64,000 nucleotides of DNA from Maridesulfovibrio hydrothermalis AM13 = DSM 14728 (GTDB lineage: Bacteria; Desulfobacterota; Desulfovibrionia; Desulfovibrionales; Desulfovibrionaceae): assembly GCF_000331025.1 (NCBI RefSeq), contig NC_020055.1, positions 857,870 through 921,869 on the forward strand, written 5' to 3'. A program made the position numbers and the translations under genes. The notes beneath the pieces are model-generated. The model was not told the DNA's origin, made no database searches, and saw only the letters and a program-made list of their open reading frames with translations. Below, piece by piece: positions 63,381 to 64,000 of the stretch. Within the stretch, counting starts at the first letter, position 1; every line of letters starts with the position of its first letter.

Positions 63381-63543
63381 AATATATTCCTGAGGTTCAA
63401 AAAGAGGAGACTACTTTCTACCATACGTCCCTGAGCAAAAAGGAGCAAGCTGGAAACATCTTTTTTTTGCTCAATGTTACAATGTTTACTGCGCATGGAT
63501 TTTATGCGAAAGTCCGCCATCATAACCTACCACGGAAATAAAC

Positions 63544-64000
63544 ATGCCTGAAATAATACTTATTCAAATATCCGGCGAAGACAAACCCGGTCTGACCTCC
63601 TCACTTACCGGAGTTCTGGCGGGCTACGGAATTGATATTCTTGATATCGGCCAGAGCGTTATCCACAACCAGCTGGTTCTCGGGGTGCTTATCCGCATAC
63701 CCCCTGAAGCGGAATCAGCACCGGTGCTCAAGGATATAATGTTCAAAGGTTACGAACAAGGCGTTAACGTTAAGTTCAAACCAATTGAAGGTGACAAATA
63801 CATGGACTGGGTCAGTGCGCAAGGCAAACCCAGACACATCATCACTCTGGTGGGCCGTAAAGCCAGCGGAACAGCCATTTCAAAAGTTGCAAATATCATT
63901 GCTGAAAATGGTCTGAACATTGACATGATTCACCGCCTGTCAGGCCGAATCCCCATGAACGGGGAACCGGCTCCGCGTCACGCCTGCGTAGAATTTTCTG
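63544..64000 (+). CDS. serB: SerB-like phosphoserine phosphatase, N-terminal ACT domains (3' truncated)
   Basis: The first 152 residues of this gene are in the window. Residues 1-80 form an ACT domain (IILIQISGEDKPGLTSSLTG). A second one begins at about residue 97 (HIITLVGRKASGTAISKVAN). Two ACT domains ahead of a HAD phosphatase is the layout of the longer SerB proteins, in which the ACT part binds serine. The HAD part is beyond the window end, so the identity rests on this layout. CCACGGAAATAAAC precedes ATG 63544. Confidence 0.7.
   Translation, partial: MPEIILIQISGEDKPGLTSSLTGVLAGYGIDILDIGQSVIHNQLVLGVLIRIPPEAESAPVLKDIMFKGYEQGVNVKFKPIEGDKYMDWVSAQGKPRHIITLVGRKASGTAISKVANIIAENGLNIDMIHRLSGRIPMNGEPAPRHACVEFS

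Noticed and set aside
1-64000. tRNA, rRNA or known riboswitches
   Set aside because: No cloverleaf with a T-loop signature, no rRNA-like stretch and no recognisable riboswitch core was seen by eye; a covariance-model search could still find a weak one.

Overview
The window looks like a stretch of chromosome from a Gram-negative anaerobe of the sulfate-reducing Desulfovibrio type (Desulfovibrionota, marine Maridesulfovibrio-like). This is inferred from gene content and protein style: modular NifU beside NifS, DUF116 next to rsmB/fmt/def, paired XRE-cupin regulators and acyl-CoA synthetases, butyrate kinase, HflK/HflC, QueH, and short RNase G. It is mostly ordinary core genome. I see no rRNA, tRNA, CRISPR array, insertion sequence or prophage. 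The first and last genes (aconitase, serB-like) are cut by the window edges.

Layout. 1-9 kb: aconitase C-terminus, a PpiD-like chaperone, argJ, an HD phosphohydrolase, hisC-cmk, and an unusual HD + HAD fusion. 9-15 kb: glf and hflK-hflC on the minus strand, then phosphomannomutase, a membrane-anchored TPM-like protein and rnhA on the plus strand. hflK is broken by a perfect 20-bp tandem duplication; deleting one copy restores a full HflK. 15-20 kb: a minus-strand block with two copies of an XRE-cupin regulator followed by an AMP-forming acyl-CoA synthetase. 20-28.5 kb: a TPR protein, then minus-strand translation and RNA-modification genes (hisS-aspS, def-fmt, DUF116, rsmB). 28.6-37 kb: a DUF2628 protein, a secreted caspase-like peptidase, trmI, a radical SAM protein, RNase G, queH, a double universal stress protein and hemW. 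37-42.6 kb: cysteine and Fe-S supply (cysK-cysE, nifU-nifS) and butyrate kinase. 42.8-46.4 kb: two TetR regulators, a small membrane protein and a DUF1007/NicO metal-transport pair. 46.6-53 kb: one 2,134-residue hybrid histidine kinase with a degenerate Ser/Thr-kinase head. 53-58 kb: a methyltransferase-like protein, prfC, an RNase D-like exonuclease behind a heavily structured leader, and an exported repeat protein. 58-64 kb: a Gate-domain membrane protein with a small partner, panB, an S24-type repressor with a palindromic upstream site and a repeat-rich spacer, a cytoplasmic histidine kinase, and the start of a double-ACT SerB-like protein.

Functional links. cysK-cysE makes cysteine, and NifS-NifU converts it into Fe-S clusters needed by aconitase and the radical SAM enzymes in the same window. 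def-fmt, hisS-aspS, trmI, rsmB, queH and prfC all serve translation. The most unusual items are the slipped-repeat hflK, the hairpin-rich leader before the exonuclease gene, the S24 regulator region, the four-cysteine insert in CysE, and the pseudokinase-headed hybrid kinase. Functions are assigned by recognising motifs by eye; no database search was run.
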